Part shown: positions 8,543 to 16,679 of the stretch, one piece after another
Position numbering within the stretch: the first letter of the stretch is position 1
Layout of the letters: each line of letters begins with the position of its first letter
Assembly: GCA_028281525.1 (NCBI GenBank)
Contig: JANQJR010000057.1
Location: 28,218-92,217, forward strand
DNA from: Magnetovibrio sp.
GTDB lineage: Bacteria; Pseudomonadota; Alphaproteobacteria; Rhodospirillales; Magnetovibrionaceae
Reading direction: 5' to 3'
Length of the DNA: 64,000 nucleotides
Notes under the pieces: model-generated
What the model saw: only the letters and a program-made list of their open reading frames with translations
The model's database searches: none
What the model was told of the DNA's origin: nothing
Made by a program: the position numbers and the translations under genes

Positions 8543-9640
8543 TCAACCCATGCGAACAGGCATGCGTTTGGAGCCCCACGTCCCGGCGGGGCCATCAAAA
8601 ACGCCGCCGCAAGATTCGCCGCATTTTGTGCAGCACCCGTCGTCAGTCAAGTTCCAATCCGACAGGACATACCAATCCCGCCCGATCAGACGCTGACCGC
8701 AGCTGTGACAATAGGTGCTTTCCGCCTCCAGGTCATGCACATTTCCCACATAAGCATAGCGCACACCGTTGGCGCGGGCGATATCGCGCGCCGCCAACAA
8801 CGTTGCGTGCGGTGTGCGCGGAAGATCACGCATCTTCCAGTCGGGATGGAAAGCGGTGAAATGCATCGGTACGTCCGGGCCCAGTTCCGCCACCACCCAC
8901 TTTGTCATCGTGTCGATTTCTTCGGCGCTATCGTTCTGGCCGGGGATCAGCAAAGTGGTCAGTTCGAACCACACCTGTGTCTCATGCTTGAGATAGGCCA
9001 ACGTATCCAACACGTCTTGCAAGTGTCCTGTGCAGAGTTTCTGGTAGAAATCTTCCGTAAAGCACTTCAGATCCACGTTGGCGGCGTCCATGTGCGCGAA
9101 AAATTCCTTGCGCGCTTCCGGCGAAATGTAGCCTGCCGTCACAGCCACGGTCTTGATTCCCAATTCATGACACGCAATGGCCGTGTCCACGGCGTATTCC
9201 AGGAAGATGACCGGGTCGTTGTAGGTGAACGCAACGCTTTTACAGCCAAGTTCGTGAGCGGTCTTGGCGATCCGTTCCGGCGTCGCGCGGGCCGCAAGCA
9301 CGTCGAATTCGCGGGCCTTGGAGATATCCCAGTTCTGGCAGAACTTGCACGTCAAATTGCACCCCGCCGTCCCGAACGACAAAACCGGCGTGCCCGGTAA
9401 AAAATGATTCAGCGGTTTCTTTTCGATGGGATCGACGCAAAAACCAGACGAACGGCCATAGGTGGTCAAAACCACCTTTCCGTCTTGGGCGGCGCGCACG
9501 AAACACAAACCCCGTTGACCATCACGGATTTTGCACGCGCGCGGACACACGTCACACTGCACCCGGCCATCGTCGAGCGTGTGCCAATACCGACCCGGCA
9601 CTGCGCCGGGAAACGGCGTCATGGAATCGTGCGCCGTCAT
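8543..9640 (-). CDS. amrS: AmmeMemoRadiSam system radical SAM enzyme
   Basis: A 365-residue radical SAM protein. The iron-sulfur cluster motif C94-x3-C98-x2-C101 sits in AGCNLTCKFCQNW. It is preceded by a Cys-rich segment with C29, C32, C36 and C46, and the C-terminal part holds two further Cys pairs (CHSCG and CTKCG), likely metal-binding. This is the PflA-like enzyme of the AmmeMemoRadiSam set; the reaction of the set is not established to my knowledge. Its partners amrB and amrA lie 1.9 and 2.7 kb away on the other strand, separated by a histidine kinase. The first ATG is used. Confidence 0.93.
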   Translation of the reverse strand: MTAHDSMTPFPGAVPGRYWHTLDDGRVQCDVCPRACKIRDGQRGLCFVRAAQDGKVVLTTYGRSSGFCVDPIEKKPLNHFLPGTPVLSFGTAGCNLTCKFCQNWDISKAREFDVLAARATPERIAKTAHELGCKSVAFTYNDPVIFLEYAVDTAIACHELGIKTVAVTAGYISPEARKEFFAHMDAANVDLKCFTEDFYQKLCTGHLQDVLDTLAYLKHETQVWFELTTLLIPGQNDSAEEIDTMTKWVVAELGPDVPMHFTAFHPDWKMRDLPRTPHATLLAARDIARANGVRYAYVGNVHDLEAESTYCHSCGQRLIGRDWYVLSDWNLTDDGCCTKCGESCGGVFDGPAGTWGSKRMPVRMG

Positions 9641-9688
9641 CGAAAAATCCCATTTATCCGCGTTCTACAATCAGTATACCATGCCTCC

Positions 9689-11488
9689 ATGATGGTCATG
9701 TCATTCTCCCCTTTGCGATTTGCGATGGTCTGCCTGGCCCTGACCGGACTGCCGTGTTTGACCGCCCACGCCCAGGCGCCGCAGCCGTTGGAGCGGGTTT
9801 CCCTACAACTGAAGTGGACGCATCAATTTCAATTCGCCGGGTATTACATGGCGAAGGAAAAGGGGTATTACGCCCAAGCCGGTCTGGACGTCGACATTCG
9901 CGCAGCCATGCCGGGACAAGAACCCATGGAAGACGTAATCAAAGGCAATGCCGATTTCGGCGTCGGCACCACGGATCTGCTGTTGATGCGCGATCGTGGA
10001 ATTCCCGTGGTGGTGTTGGCCGCGATTTTTCAGCATTCCCCCTTGGCCATGATGGCACGGGCAGACAGCGGTATTCTCAATGTCCATCAACTGGGCGGCA
10101 AGCCGTTGATGATCGAACCCCATTCGGCGGAACTGTGGGCCTATTTCACCAAGGAAGGCATGGACGCGGACGACATCGACTATATCGACCACACCTTCGA
10201 CACGCAGGAACTGCTGGGCGGCCAAGTCAGCGCGATGTCGGTATATGTCACGGATGAGCCGTTCATGTTGGAACAAACCGGTGTCGACTACCACCTGCTG
10301 CGCCCCATCGCCAGCGGCATCGATTTCTATGGCGACAATTTATTCACTTTGCAAAGCGCCATCGATAACCACCCCGGACGGGTTCAGGCCTTTGTCGCCG
10401 CCACTTTACGGGGATGGCGCTATGCGTTTGAGCATGTTCATGAAACCATCGATGTGATCTTGCGCGATTATCCGACGACCAAAAGCCGTGAACACCTGCT
10501 GTTCGAAGCGCAGCGCACCAAAGAACTGGTGCTGTCCGACATTGTCGAGGCCGGTTATATGAACCCCGACCGCTGGCAGCGCATCGCCGAAGTCTATCAG
10601 GAACTGGGCCTGATCTCGCAAAGTCTGCGGCTGGACGGTTTTCTTTATGACACAGACCCCAAGCCCCTGCCCGCGTGGGTCTGGCAAGCCATATGGGGGG
10701 CGCTGTTCGTCGCATTGGTCGGGACTGCGTTCACCATCTACGTTGTCCGCACCAACCGCGCCTTGCGTCACAAGGAACGTCAGCTTGTGGCATCCAATCG
10801 TCACAAAGAGGTTTTGTTGGCCATCATCGGGCACGATCTCAAAAACCCGATTTACGCAGTCCGCAATTACAGTGATTTTCTAAGCAACACGGACAAGAAC
10901 GTTTCCCGCGAAGAACTGACTCGATATGGGCAACTGATCACGGCCGGCGTCGATTCCGCCATGGGCGTTTTGGACAATCTACAGCAATGGGCGGCGCTGC
11001 AGTCGGAACACATCGACAAGGAAAACATACCCGTTCACCTCGCCCCCATTATTGAGCGCAGCGTCGAACTTTTGCGCCCGCAAATGACACGGGAAAACAT
11101 CGCCGTAAATGTGATGGGGTTCGAAAACACCTGGGTGATGGGCAACGAATGGCGCATCGATACGGTGGTGCGCAACGTGTTGACCAACGCGTATAAGGCT
11201 TGCCCGAACGGAGGGCGGATTGACATCTACGCCGTGCCCAACGCTCACGACTTGGACGTGGTGATCGAAGACACCGGCCCAGGCATGAGTGCGGAAAATC
11301 TCGCCAAGTTCGCCGAGATGGAAGCCGATATTGGAAACTTGGCGGAAAAAACCGGCTCCGGTTTCGGCCTGCCGTTGTGCAAACGGCTGATCCAGATCAA
11401 CGGCGGCGAGATGCACCTGGAAAATCGCAAAGACGGTGGATTGCGCGCCACCATACGCCTGCCCAACGGCAAAACGAAAAGCACTTAA
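9689..11488 (+). CDS. sensor histidine kinase with periplasmic NMT1/SsuA-like binding domain
   Basis: About 599 residues. A signal-like helix (PLRFAMVCLALTGLPCLTAHA) is followed by an NMT1/THI5-type substrate-binding domain at about residues 30-320 (SLQLKWTHQFQFAGYYMAKEKGYY). One membrane helix follows near 338-360, then HisKA with the H-box IIGHDLKNP (His382), N-box NVLTNAYKA, G1 DTGPGMS and G2 GSGFGLPLCKRL. It should sense a small periplasmic molecule and phosphorylate a response regulator, but no regulator gene is nearby. ATG 9689 was chosen; 9692 and 9698 are alternatives. Divergent from amrS and 34 bases before amrB. Confidence 0.9.
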   Translation: MMVMSFSPLRFAMVCLALTGLPCLTAHAQAPQPLERVSLQLKWTHQFQFAGYYMAKEKGYYAQAGLDVDIRAAMPGQEPMEDVIKGNADFGVGTTDLLLMRDRGIPVVVLAAIFQHSPLAMMARADSGILNVHQLGGKPLMIEPHSAELWAYFTKEGMDADDIDYIDHTFDTQELLGGQVSAMSVYVTDEPFMLEQTGVDYHLLRPIASGIDFYGDNLFTLQSAIDNHPGRVQAFVAATLRGWRYAFEHVHETIDVILRDYPTTKSREHLLFEAQRTKELVLSDIVEAGYMNPDRWQRIAEVYQELGLISQSLRLDGFLYDTDPKPLPAWVWQAIWGALFVALVGTAFTIYVVRTNRALRHKERQLVASNRHKEVLLAIIGHDLKNPIYAVRNYSDFLSNTDKNVSREELTRYGQLITAGVDSAMGVLDNLQQWAALQSEHIDKENIPVHLAPIIERSVELLRPQMTRENIAVNVMGFENTWVMGNEWRIDTVVRNVLTNAYKACPNGGRIDIYAVPNAHDLDVVIEDTGPGMSAENLAKFAEMEADIGNLAEKTGSGFGLPLCKRLIQINGGEMHLENRKDGGLRATIRLPNGKTKST

Positions 11489-11522
11489 GCCCCCCCGCCA
11501 AAACGTCTAAAATGGATGGGCT

Positions 11523-12347
11523 ATGAGCACGATCCGTCCCCCCGCCGTCGCGGGCCAGTTTTATCCCGCCGACGCCGTCACGCTTTCCGGCCAGATCAAA
11601 GCTTTTCTGGGTGAAGCCGGCGAAGACGTCGTGCGCGCGCCCAAGGCGATCATCGCACCGCATGCGGGTTATATCTATTCCGGCCCTGTCGCGGCGCATG
11701 CGTATGCGCATATCCAACCCCTGAAGAACACGGTCAAGCGCGTGGTGCTGTTGGGGCCGTGCCACAGTGTGCCGGTCAAAGGCATAGCGCTGTCCAGCGC
11801 GGACGCGTTCGCCACGCCGCTGGGAAATGTCGTCCTCGACCATAGCCTGGATGAGAAATTACAGACGCTGCCTCACGTGCAAACGTTCGACGTAACCCAC
11901 GCCCAGGAACATAGCCTGGAAGTCCACATTCCGTTCTTGCAGGTGCTGTTGGATGACTTCAAGCTGCTGCCCATGGTGGTCGGCGACGCCACGCCCGACC
12001 AAGTCGCGGATGTGTTGGAGCGCGTCTGGGGCGGGCCGGAAACCCTGATCGTTATTTCGTCGGACCTGAGCCACTATCTGGATTACGAAGCCGCCAAGGC
12101 CATCGACCAACAAACCTGCACCGCCATCGAGCACTTGGATTTCGACGCCATCAGCGGCGGCCAAGCCTGTGGACGGGTTCCGGTCAAGGGACTGCTGGCG
12201 CTGGCTAAGCGCCGTGGGCTCAATGTGCGCACGCTGGATTTGCGCAATTCCGGCGATACCGCCGGCCCACGCAACCAAGTGGTCGGCTACGGCTCTTGGG
12301 CTTTTTGGGAAGCTGATGGGAGCGTGGCGCATGAACCAAACGTCTAA
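11523..12347 (+). CDS. amrB: AmmeMemoRadiSam system protein B (MEMO1 family)
   Basis: A 274-residue MEMO1-family protein with the extradiol-dioxygenase fold. RPPAVAGQFYPAD at the start, IAPHAGYIYSGPVAAHAY near residues 44-61, LLGPCHSVPVKGIALSS, and the SLEVHIPFLQ and VISSDLSHYLDYE blocks are diagnostic; these His and Asp residues form the metal pocket. In this system it acts with amrA and amrS. Its end overlaps the start of amrA by 17 bases, implying coupled translation. It probably shares a transcript with the kinase upstream. Confidence 0.94.
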   Translation: MSTIRPPAVAGQFYPADAVTLSGQIKAFLGEAGEDVVRAPKAIIAPHAGYIYSGPVAAHAYAHIQPLKNTVKRVVLLGPCHSVPVKGIALSSADAFATPLGNVVLDHSLDEKLQTLPHVQTFDVTHAQEHSLEVHIPFLQVLLDDFKLLPMVVGDATPDQVADVLERVWGGPETLIVISSDLSHYLDYEAAKAIDQQTCTAIEHLDFDAISGGQACGRVPVKGLLALAKRRGLNVRTLDLRNSGDTAGPRNQVVGYGSWAFWEADGSVAHEPNV

Positions 12348-12966
12348 GGACGACGCTTTCGCGGCCAAGACCCGCGCGTTGCTGGACGCGCATGGCGACG
12401 TGTTTTTACAGATCGCCAAGGGCTCCATCGAACACGGGCTTAAGACCAAGCAGCCCTTGGAGCCGGCGCTCGGCACCTTGCCGCCGGAGATGGCGCAAAC
12501 CGGCGCGTGTTTCGTGACCTTGAAAAAGGAGAGCCGCTTGCGCGGTTGCATCGGTTCACCCGAAGCGTGGCGGGCGTTGGCCACCGACGTCGCGCAAAAC
12601 GCCTTTCGCGCGGCCTTTCAGGACCCGCGTTTCCCCCCTCTGACACCTCCCGAGACGGAGGAACTGGGCATGCACATTTCGGTCCTGAGCCCCGCCGCCC
12701 CCTTCGACTTTGACGATGAAGGGGACCTGCTTTACAAACTCCGCCCCGGCGTGGACGGGCTGATCATCGAAGATCAGGGCCGGCGCGCGCTGTTCCTGCC
12801 GTCCGTTTGGGAGCAACTACCCGAGCCTCAGCAGTTCCTCGCGCATCTGAAAGCCAAGGCCGGCCTCGGCACGCAGCATTGGTCCGACACCTTCAAGGGC
12901 TGGCGTTTCATCGCCGCCGAAACCGGCGCCGATTGGGCGGATATCCGCAGTGACGAAGCAGCCTAG
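12331..12966 (+). CDS. amrA: AmmeMemoRadiSam system protein A (AMMECR1 family)
   Basis: A 211-residue AMMECR1-domain protein. The family signature LRGCIGSPEAW lies at residues 70-80, followed by AAFQDPRFPPLT and the LGMHISVLS block; the C-terminal SVWEQLPEPQQFLAHLKAKAG is also typical. ATG 12331 has a GGGAGC ribosome site; 12316 in the same frame is an alternative. The gene overlaps amrB by 17 bases. Its molecular function is unknown. Confidence 0.92.
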   Translation: MNQTSKDDAFAAKTRALLDAHGDVFLQIAKGSIEHGLKTKQPLEPALGTLPPEMAQTGACFVTLKKESRLRGCIGSPEAWRALATDVAQNAFRAAFQDPRFPPLTPPETEELGMHISVLSPAAPFDFDDEGDLLYKLRPGVDGLIIEDQGRRALFLPSVWEQLPEPQQFLAHLKAKAGLGTQHWSDTFKGWRFIAAETGADWADIRSDEAA

Positions 12967-13041
12967 TCATTGCACTGGGTCGCGGGGCGGCTTACCCTCC
13001 TTTGAGCCCAACCCGATTCTTGCGCCCGAAGGACCCCCGCC

Positions 13042-13824
13042 ATGACCGTCAACATCCCGTTTTCGCTTCTCGACAGCCTGCACATGATCGCGGTGCATGC
13101 CGGTCAGAAGGTTATGGAGGTCTACAACTCCGATTTCGCCGTGGAAGTGAAAGGCGACAATTCACCCGTCACCCGCGCCGATAAGGAAGCCGAGGCCTTG
13201 ATCCGCAAGGCCATCGCCCAAGAGATCACGGCGGACTTCCCCTTCGTCGGCGAAGAGGCCTTTAGCGATGGGGAAGAGCCGGAATTGGGCAACACACCGT
13301 TCTGGCTGGTCGATCCGCTGGACGGCACCAAGGAATTCATCAACCGCTCAGGCGAGTTCACGGTCAACATCGCGCTGATCGACGCGGGCCGACCTGCGGT
13401 GGGCGTGGTGCATACCCCGGCCAACGGACATGTCTACATGGGCAGCCCCCTGGGCGCGTCCCTCGACTTGGGCGACGGTAACGGTCCGAAACGCATCAAA
13501 TGCCGCATCCTACCCACCCAAGGCCTCACCGCCCTGGTCAGCAAAAGCCACAAGAGCCCGGAAACCGACACATACCTGGAACAGTTCAACATCCTCAAAG
13601 AAGTCAGCGCAGGCAGTTCACTTAAGTTCTGCCGTATCGCCGAAGGCAGCGCCGACATCTATCCGCGCCTGGGCCGCACCATGGAATGGGACACCGCGGC
13701 CGGACACGCGGTGCTGCGCGCGGCGGGCGGCACCGTCACGGATTTGAACGGCGGCGAACTGCTCTACGGCAAACCCGGCTTCGAAAACCCCCACTTCGTC
13801 GCCAAGGGCCCGGAAATGGCCTAA
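13042..13824 (+). CDS. cysQ: 3'(2'),5'-bisphosphate nucleotidase
   Basis: A 260-residue member of the inositol monophosphatase superfamily. It hydrolyses 3'-phosphoadenosine-5'-phosphate, a by-product of sulfate assimilation. Metal-binding residues are visible in GEEAF (70-74) and DPLDGTKEF with DPLDGT at 91-96; the C-terminal RLGRTMEWDTAAGHAVLRAAGG carries the last ligand and the substrate loop. ATG 13042 has AAGGA ten bases upstream. It starts 75 bases after amrA on the same strand and may be read from the same transcript. Confidence 0.93.
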   Translation: MTVNIPFSLLDSLHMIAVHAGQKVMEVYNSDFAVEVKGDNSPVTRADKEAEALIRKAIAQEITADFPFVGEEAFSDGEEPELGNTPFWLVDPLDGTKEFINRSGEFTVNIALIDAGRPAVGVVHTPANGHVYMGSPLGASLDLGDGNGPKRIKCRILPTQGLTALVSKSHKSPETDTYLEQFNILKEVSAGSSLKFCRIAEGSADIYPRLGRTMEWDTAAGHAVLRAAGGTVTDLNGGELLYGKPGFENPHFVAKGPEMA

Positions 13825-13969
13825 TTCGGCCAGCCCAGCCCTTAACCTTGGTTAAACGGCAGCAGTTCTGACCGGAAAACCTCCCAAAACCCACCCGTTT
13901 CAGGACATCTGGCATGTCGATCGGCCTATGTTCTTATCCAGCCGTATTGACGGTCCTAGCCTGTGGGCG

Positions 13970-14240
13970 CACACTTTTTGAGCCGGTGTAAGGGAGGGGG
14001 CTCCCCCAAGCCGCGATAGAGCCGCGGCACCTCTGTGCCGTGACTGCAGGCTGGGCCATCACCTGGGACCCGGAGACGGGGCCGGAAAGAGGCAGGGGCA
14101 TTGAGAGAGGCCATTGTTGGAGCAATTGGCGCAAGCCATAGCTGAAGTCCGGGCCGGCGTCCGGGAAGAGGCGACCCAAGCCAGACGCAGAATAAGTGAA
14201 CCCCAAGGAAGCCGCCGGTGCGTATGCCCGGCGGTTTTCC
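13970..14240 (+). ncRNA. candidate structured non-coding RNA
   Basis: The 453-base gap between cysQ and tsaC has no convincing reading frame but several stable hairpins in a row: GGGAG/CTCCC at 13992-14005, CCGCG/CGCGG at 14011-14027, CGGCAC-CTCT-GTGCCG at 14025-14040 (alternative to the previous one), and CCCG-GAGA-CGGG with a GNRA loop at 14069-14080. It ends at a terminator-like hairpin (14212-14238). TTGACG at 13947-13952 could be a -35 box, but the -10 is poor. It does not match what I know of 6S, tmRNA, SRP or RNase P RNA. Bases 13825-13946 and 14241-14277 hold nothing recognisable. Confidence 0.35.
14212..14238 (+). terminator. terminator-like hairpin before tsaC
   Basis: The arms CCGCCGG and CCGGCGG pair perfectly over a nine-base loop and are followed by four Ts. 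The site lies 40 bases upstream of the tsaC start, so it most likely ends the transcript from the preceding region, or attenuates tsaC. Confidence 0.6.
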
Positions 14241-14277
14241 ATTGAAGCGGCCAGGTTGAGGCGATAGAACAGGCCGC

Positions 14278-15336
14278 ATGAACGAAAACCCCGAACTCCC
14301 GAATTTCAAGGTCGCGGACGCCTCTCCGGACGCCGCCAGCGAAGGCGGCGATATCCTACGCGCGGGCGGGCTGGTGGCGTTTCCCACCGAAACCGTCTAC
14401 GGACTGGGCGCGGACGCGACCAACGACAAGGCCGTGGCCAGCATCTTCGACATCAAGGAGCGGCCCGAATTCAATCCCCTTATCGTGCATGTGAAAGACG
14501 AATTCAAGGCCGCCGAACTGGTGGAGTTCAATGAAACCGCCCAGAAACTCGCCCACGCCTTCTGGCCCGGCGCGCTGACCTTGGTGCTCAAACGCAAGGA
14601 CGGCTGCCCACTTTCGTTGCTGGCCACCGCCGGGCTGGATACGGTTGCTGTACGTGTACCCGCGCATCCCGTCGCCCAGGCCTTGCTGCACGCCGCAAAC
14701 GTCCCCATCGCCGCACCCAGCGCGAATAAATCCGGCTACATCAGTCCCACCCAGGCGGTGCACGTGCTGATGCAATTCAAGGACGGCCAGGGCCTGAACA
14801 TGATCATCGACGGCGGCGCGTGTCCCGTCGGCGTGGAAAGCACCATCATCGACGTAACCGGCAGCACACCCAAGTTGTTGCGCCCGGGCGGCGTGGCGCT
14901 GGAAGACATCGAAGCGACGGTGGGCCCGGTCGAAATCGCCGAGGAATCGAGGGATACGGATGAGAACGCACCCGTCAATGCGCCGGGGCAACTTAAAAGC
15001 CACTATGCGCCGTCGATCCCGCTGCGCATCAACGTCGATCCCAAAGACCGCCAGCGTGGCGAAAGCATGCTGACCTTCGGCCCCGACATGCCCAAACGCG
15101 CGGCCATCAACCTGTCCAAAACGGGCGATCTGAAAGAAGCGGCGGCGAACCTGTTCACCATGATGCGTTCCTTGGACATGCCCGGCATCCGCGGCATCGC
15201 CGTGGCGCCGATCCCGGATGAGGGCCTGGGCCGCGCCATCAACGACCGGCTGCGCCGCGCGGCCGCGCCCAAGGACGGTGAAAACACGAATGGTCCACCC
15301 AAGGCCTTCGATCCCATCGCCAATATCGAAATTTAA
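14278..15336 (+). CDS. tsaC: threonylcarbamoyl-AMP synthase (Sua5/YrdC type)
   Basis: A 352-residue protein of the long, Sua5 form. It makes threonylcarbamoyl-AMP from threonine, bicarbonate and ATP for the t6A37 modification of ANN-decoding tRNAs. The YrdC domain fills about residues 20-210 (GGLVAFPTETVYGLGADA, KERPEFNPLIVHV, APSANKSGYISPT, STIIDVTG and LLRPGG). A linker with SHYAPSIPLR leads to the smaller Sua5 domain at the C-terminus. ATG 14278 is the first start in frame. Confidence 0.94.
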   Translation: MNENPELPNFKVADASPDAASEGGDILRAGGLVAFPTETVYGLGADATNDKAVASIFDIKERPEFNPLIVHVKDEFKAAELVEFNETAQKLAHAFWPGALTLVLKRKDGCPLSLLATAGLDTVAVRVPAHPVAQALLHAANVPIAAPSANKSGYISPTQAVHVLMQFKDGQGLNMIIDGGACPVGVESTIIDVTGSTPKLLRPGGVALEDIEATVGPVEIAEESRDTDENAPVNAPGQLKSHYAPSIPLRINVDPKDRQRGESMLTFGPDMPKRAAINLSKTGDLKEAAANLFTMMRSLDMPGIRGIAVAPIPDEGLGRAINDRLRRAAAPKDGENTNGPPKAFDPIANIEI

Positions 15337-15349
15337 GTCCTCCACCTCC

Positions 15350-15500
15350 GTCATGGCGAGCGCAGCGAAGCCATCCAGAACCCAGATCGCCGCGCGGGCT
15401 CATGCCCGCTCGCAATGATGCTTCTTTGACTTCTCCTATCCAATCCCCCTTCATCGTCATTCCCGTACCCGCCTGCGCGGGCACAGGCTCCAGCGGGAAC
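15350..15500. repeat. two palindromic extragenic repeats
   Basis: The gap 15337-15643 holds two repeat units. At 15350-15418, GTCATGGCGAGCG opens and CGCTCGCAATGA closes a loose palindrome, the family also seen at 39961-40045. At 15456-15500, GTCATTCCCG...CGCCTGCGCGGGCACAGGCTCC...GCGGGAA is nearly repeated, inverted, at 16844-16888. Both are non-coding REP-like elements flanking the PadR pair. Confidence 0.7.
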
Positions 15501-15562
15501 ATGACACCTACCCCCACGCCGTGACGGCCATAGGCTCCCGCCTACACGGGCGCGACACCACT

Positions 15563-15619
15563 ATATACAATGTAGAAATACGCCTTGACCGCCCTGCCTC
15601 AAAATATACAATGTAGAAA
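15563..15619 (+). promoter_or_regulatory. promoter with two operator-like repeats for the PadR operon
   Basis: The 16-base word ATATACAATGTAGAAA occurs exactly at 15563-15578 and 15604-15619, 41 bases apart (about four helix turns). A promoter is visible: TTGACC at 15585-15590, a 16-base spacer, then TACAAT at 15607-15612, so the second copy covers the -10 box. PadR proteins commonly repress their own promoter through AT-rich ATGT/ACAT-type sites; the TACA/TGTA core fits. Binding by the adjacent PadR protein is inferred. Confidence 0.7.
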
Positions 15620-15643
15620 CTAGTAGCAGATTCGGAAAGACCG

Positions 15644-15994
15644 ATGGGCAAAGACGGCTACCTGGGCGAGTTCGAGATGAAAGTCATGATGGCGCTGATC
15701 CGCCTGGGCTCCAATGCCTACGGCATGACCATCCGCCGCGACATTTCCGAACGCACCGGCCGCGACGTGTCCATCGGCGCGATCTACGCCACCTTGGACC
15801 GGATGGAGCGCAAAGGCTACGTGTCGTCGCACAAAGGCGAAGCCACGCCGGAACGCGGCCACCGCGCCAAGCGCTATTTCAAGATCGAAGCTCCCGGCAA
15901 ACGCATCTACGCAGACTCCTGGAATGCGCTGGACAACATGCGCGAAGGCTTAGATGACGGCCTCGTCACCACCTTCGAACCGGTGGGGGTGTGA
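15644..15994 (+). CDS. PadR-family transcriptional regulator
   Basis: A 116-residue winged-helix repressor. The recognition region GAIYATLDRMERKGYVSSHKGEATPERGHRAKRYFKI at about residues 44-80 is the PadR hallmark, and the opening LGEFEMKVMMALIRLGSNAYGMTIRRDI fits the first helices. The C-terminal dimerisation part is short (PadR-s type). It stands behind a promoter with two operator-like repeats, which suggests self-repression. The next gene starts one base after its stop codon, so the two are co-transcribed and coupled. The inducing signal is unknown. Confidence 0.92.
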   Translation: MGKDGYLGEFEMKVMMALIRLGSNAYGMTIRRDISERTGRDVSIGAIYATLDRMERKGYVSSHKGEATPERGHRAKRYFKIEAPGKRIYADSWNALDNMREGLDDGLVTTFEPVGV

Positions 15995-15995
15995 G

Positions 15996-16649
15996 ATGGC
16001 TGCACAATCCCCATTTAAAAATTCTCAATCGTTCGCAATCAGAGCACAACAACGCAATTTACTCTCTTATATCGAAAGTTTTGACCTACTTATTAAAGAT
16101 GCCAGGGTCGAACAAAACTCAGACTCGTATGAAATACATATAATTGATGTAATCACGCCTATTGGAACTGAGTACAGAGTGCGCCTTAGCAATAAGCCTG
16201 GACACAGATTCAATTTTTATGACTTTCGCACACAATTACAAAATGAGAATCAGTATACGCTTCCATTTGACGCACCCTCACGTGAAGTTTCTAACGCTAA
16301 CGCGTCACATAAAGCTAACACCACCACAAAACATGACGAAGAAAAACAAGTAGGTGATGAATATTCACATAAACACACGAACAACAACATAAAAAATGAA
16401 AAATGCAATTGCGAAGCACCAAAAAATGCAAAGTTAATTTTGACATTCCTTTTACCTAGAAAAAATAGAGATTATATACTAGGTGATCTAGATGAGGATT
16501 TTTTACATAATATTATTCCAGATTATGGTGAGAAAATTGCTAAACGCTGGTATTGGTTTCAAACGATCCGCACGATCCTTGAACACAACAGCCTAACCGC
16601 TCGAATCATCAATATCATCGACGCGTTCAAGAAGAGCAACGGGTCGTAA
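15996..16649 (+). CDS. PadR-linked protein with a permease-prefix-like LGDLDEDF segment
   Basis: About 217 residues, starting at ATG 15996 one base after the padR stop. The DNA is strikingly AT-rich compared with its neighbours (Asn, Lys, Ile and Thr codons abound), a sign of recent transfer. The middle is polar and low in complexity (HKHTNNNIKNEK). The C-terminal third holds FLLPRKNRDYILGDLDEDF and a RWYWFQTIR block. That pattern is found in the prefix domain of PadR-associated MacB-like permeases, but no permease part follows. The function is not known; a link to the PadR regulator is likely from the layout. Confidence 0.7.
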   Translation: MAAQSPFKNSQSFAIRAQQRNLLSYIESFDLLIKDARVEQNSDSYEIHIIDVITPIGTEYRVRLSNKPGHRFNFYDFRTQLQNENQYTLPFDAPSREVSNANASHKANTTTKHDEEKQVGDEYSHKHTNNNIKNEKCNCEAPKNAKLILTFLLPRKNRDYILGDLDEDFLHNIIPDYGEKIAKRWYWFQTIRTILEHNSLTARIINIIDAFKKSNGS

Positions 16650-16679
16650 TCTCTTTTTGTCGCCCCTGAACCCTCCATT

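Noticed and set aside
13970..14240. Identification as 6S, RNase P, SRP or tmRNA
   Set aside because: The conserved words of these RNAs that I know were not found; only hairpins and a terminator are visible, so no name was given.
13934..14387. Minus-strand frames (102 and 143 residues) in the cysQ-tsaC gap
   Set aside because: The proteins are Pro-, Ser- and Arg-rich without a domain, and the DNA is full of hairpins; an RNA or spacer is more likely.
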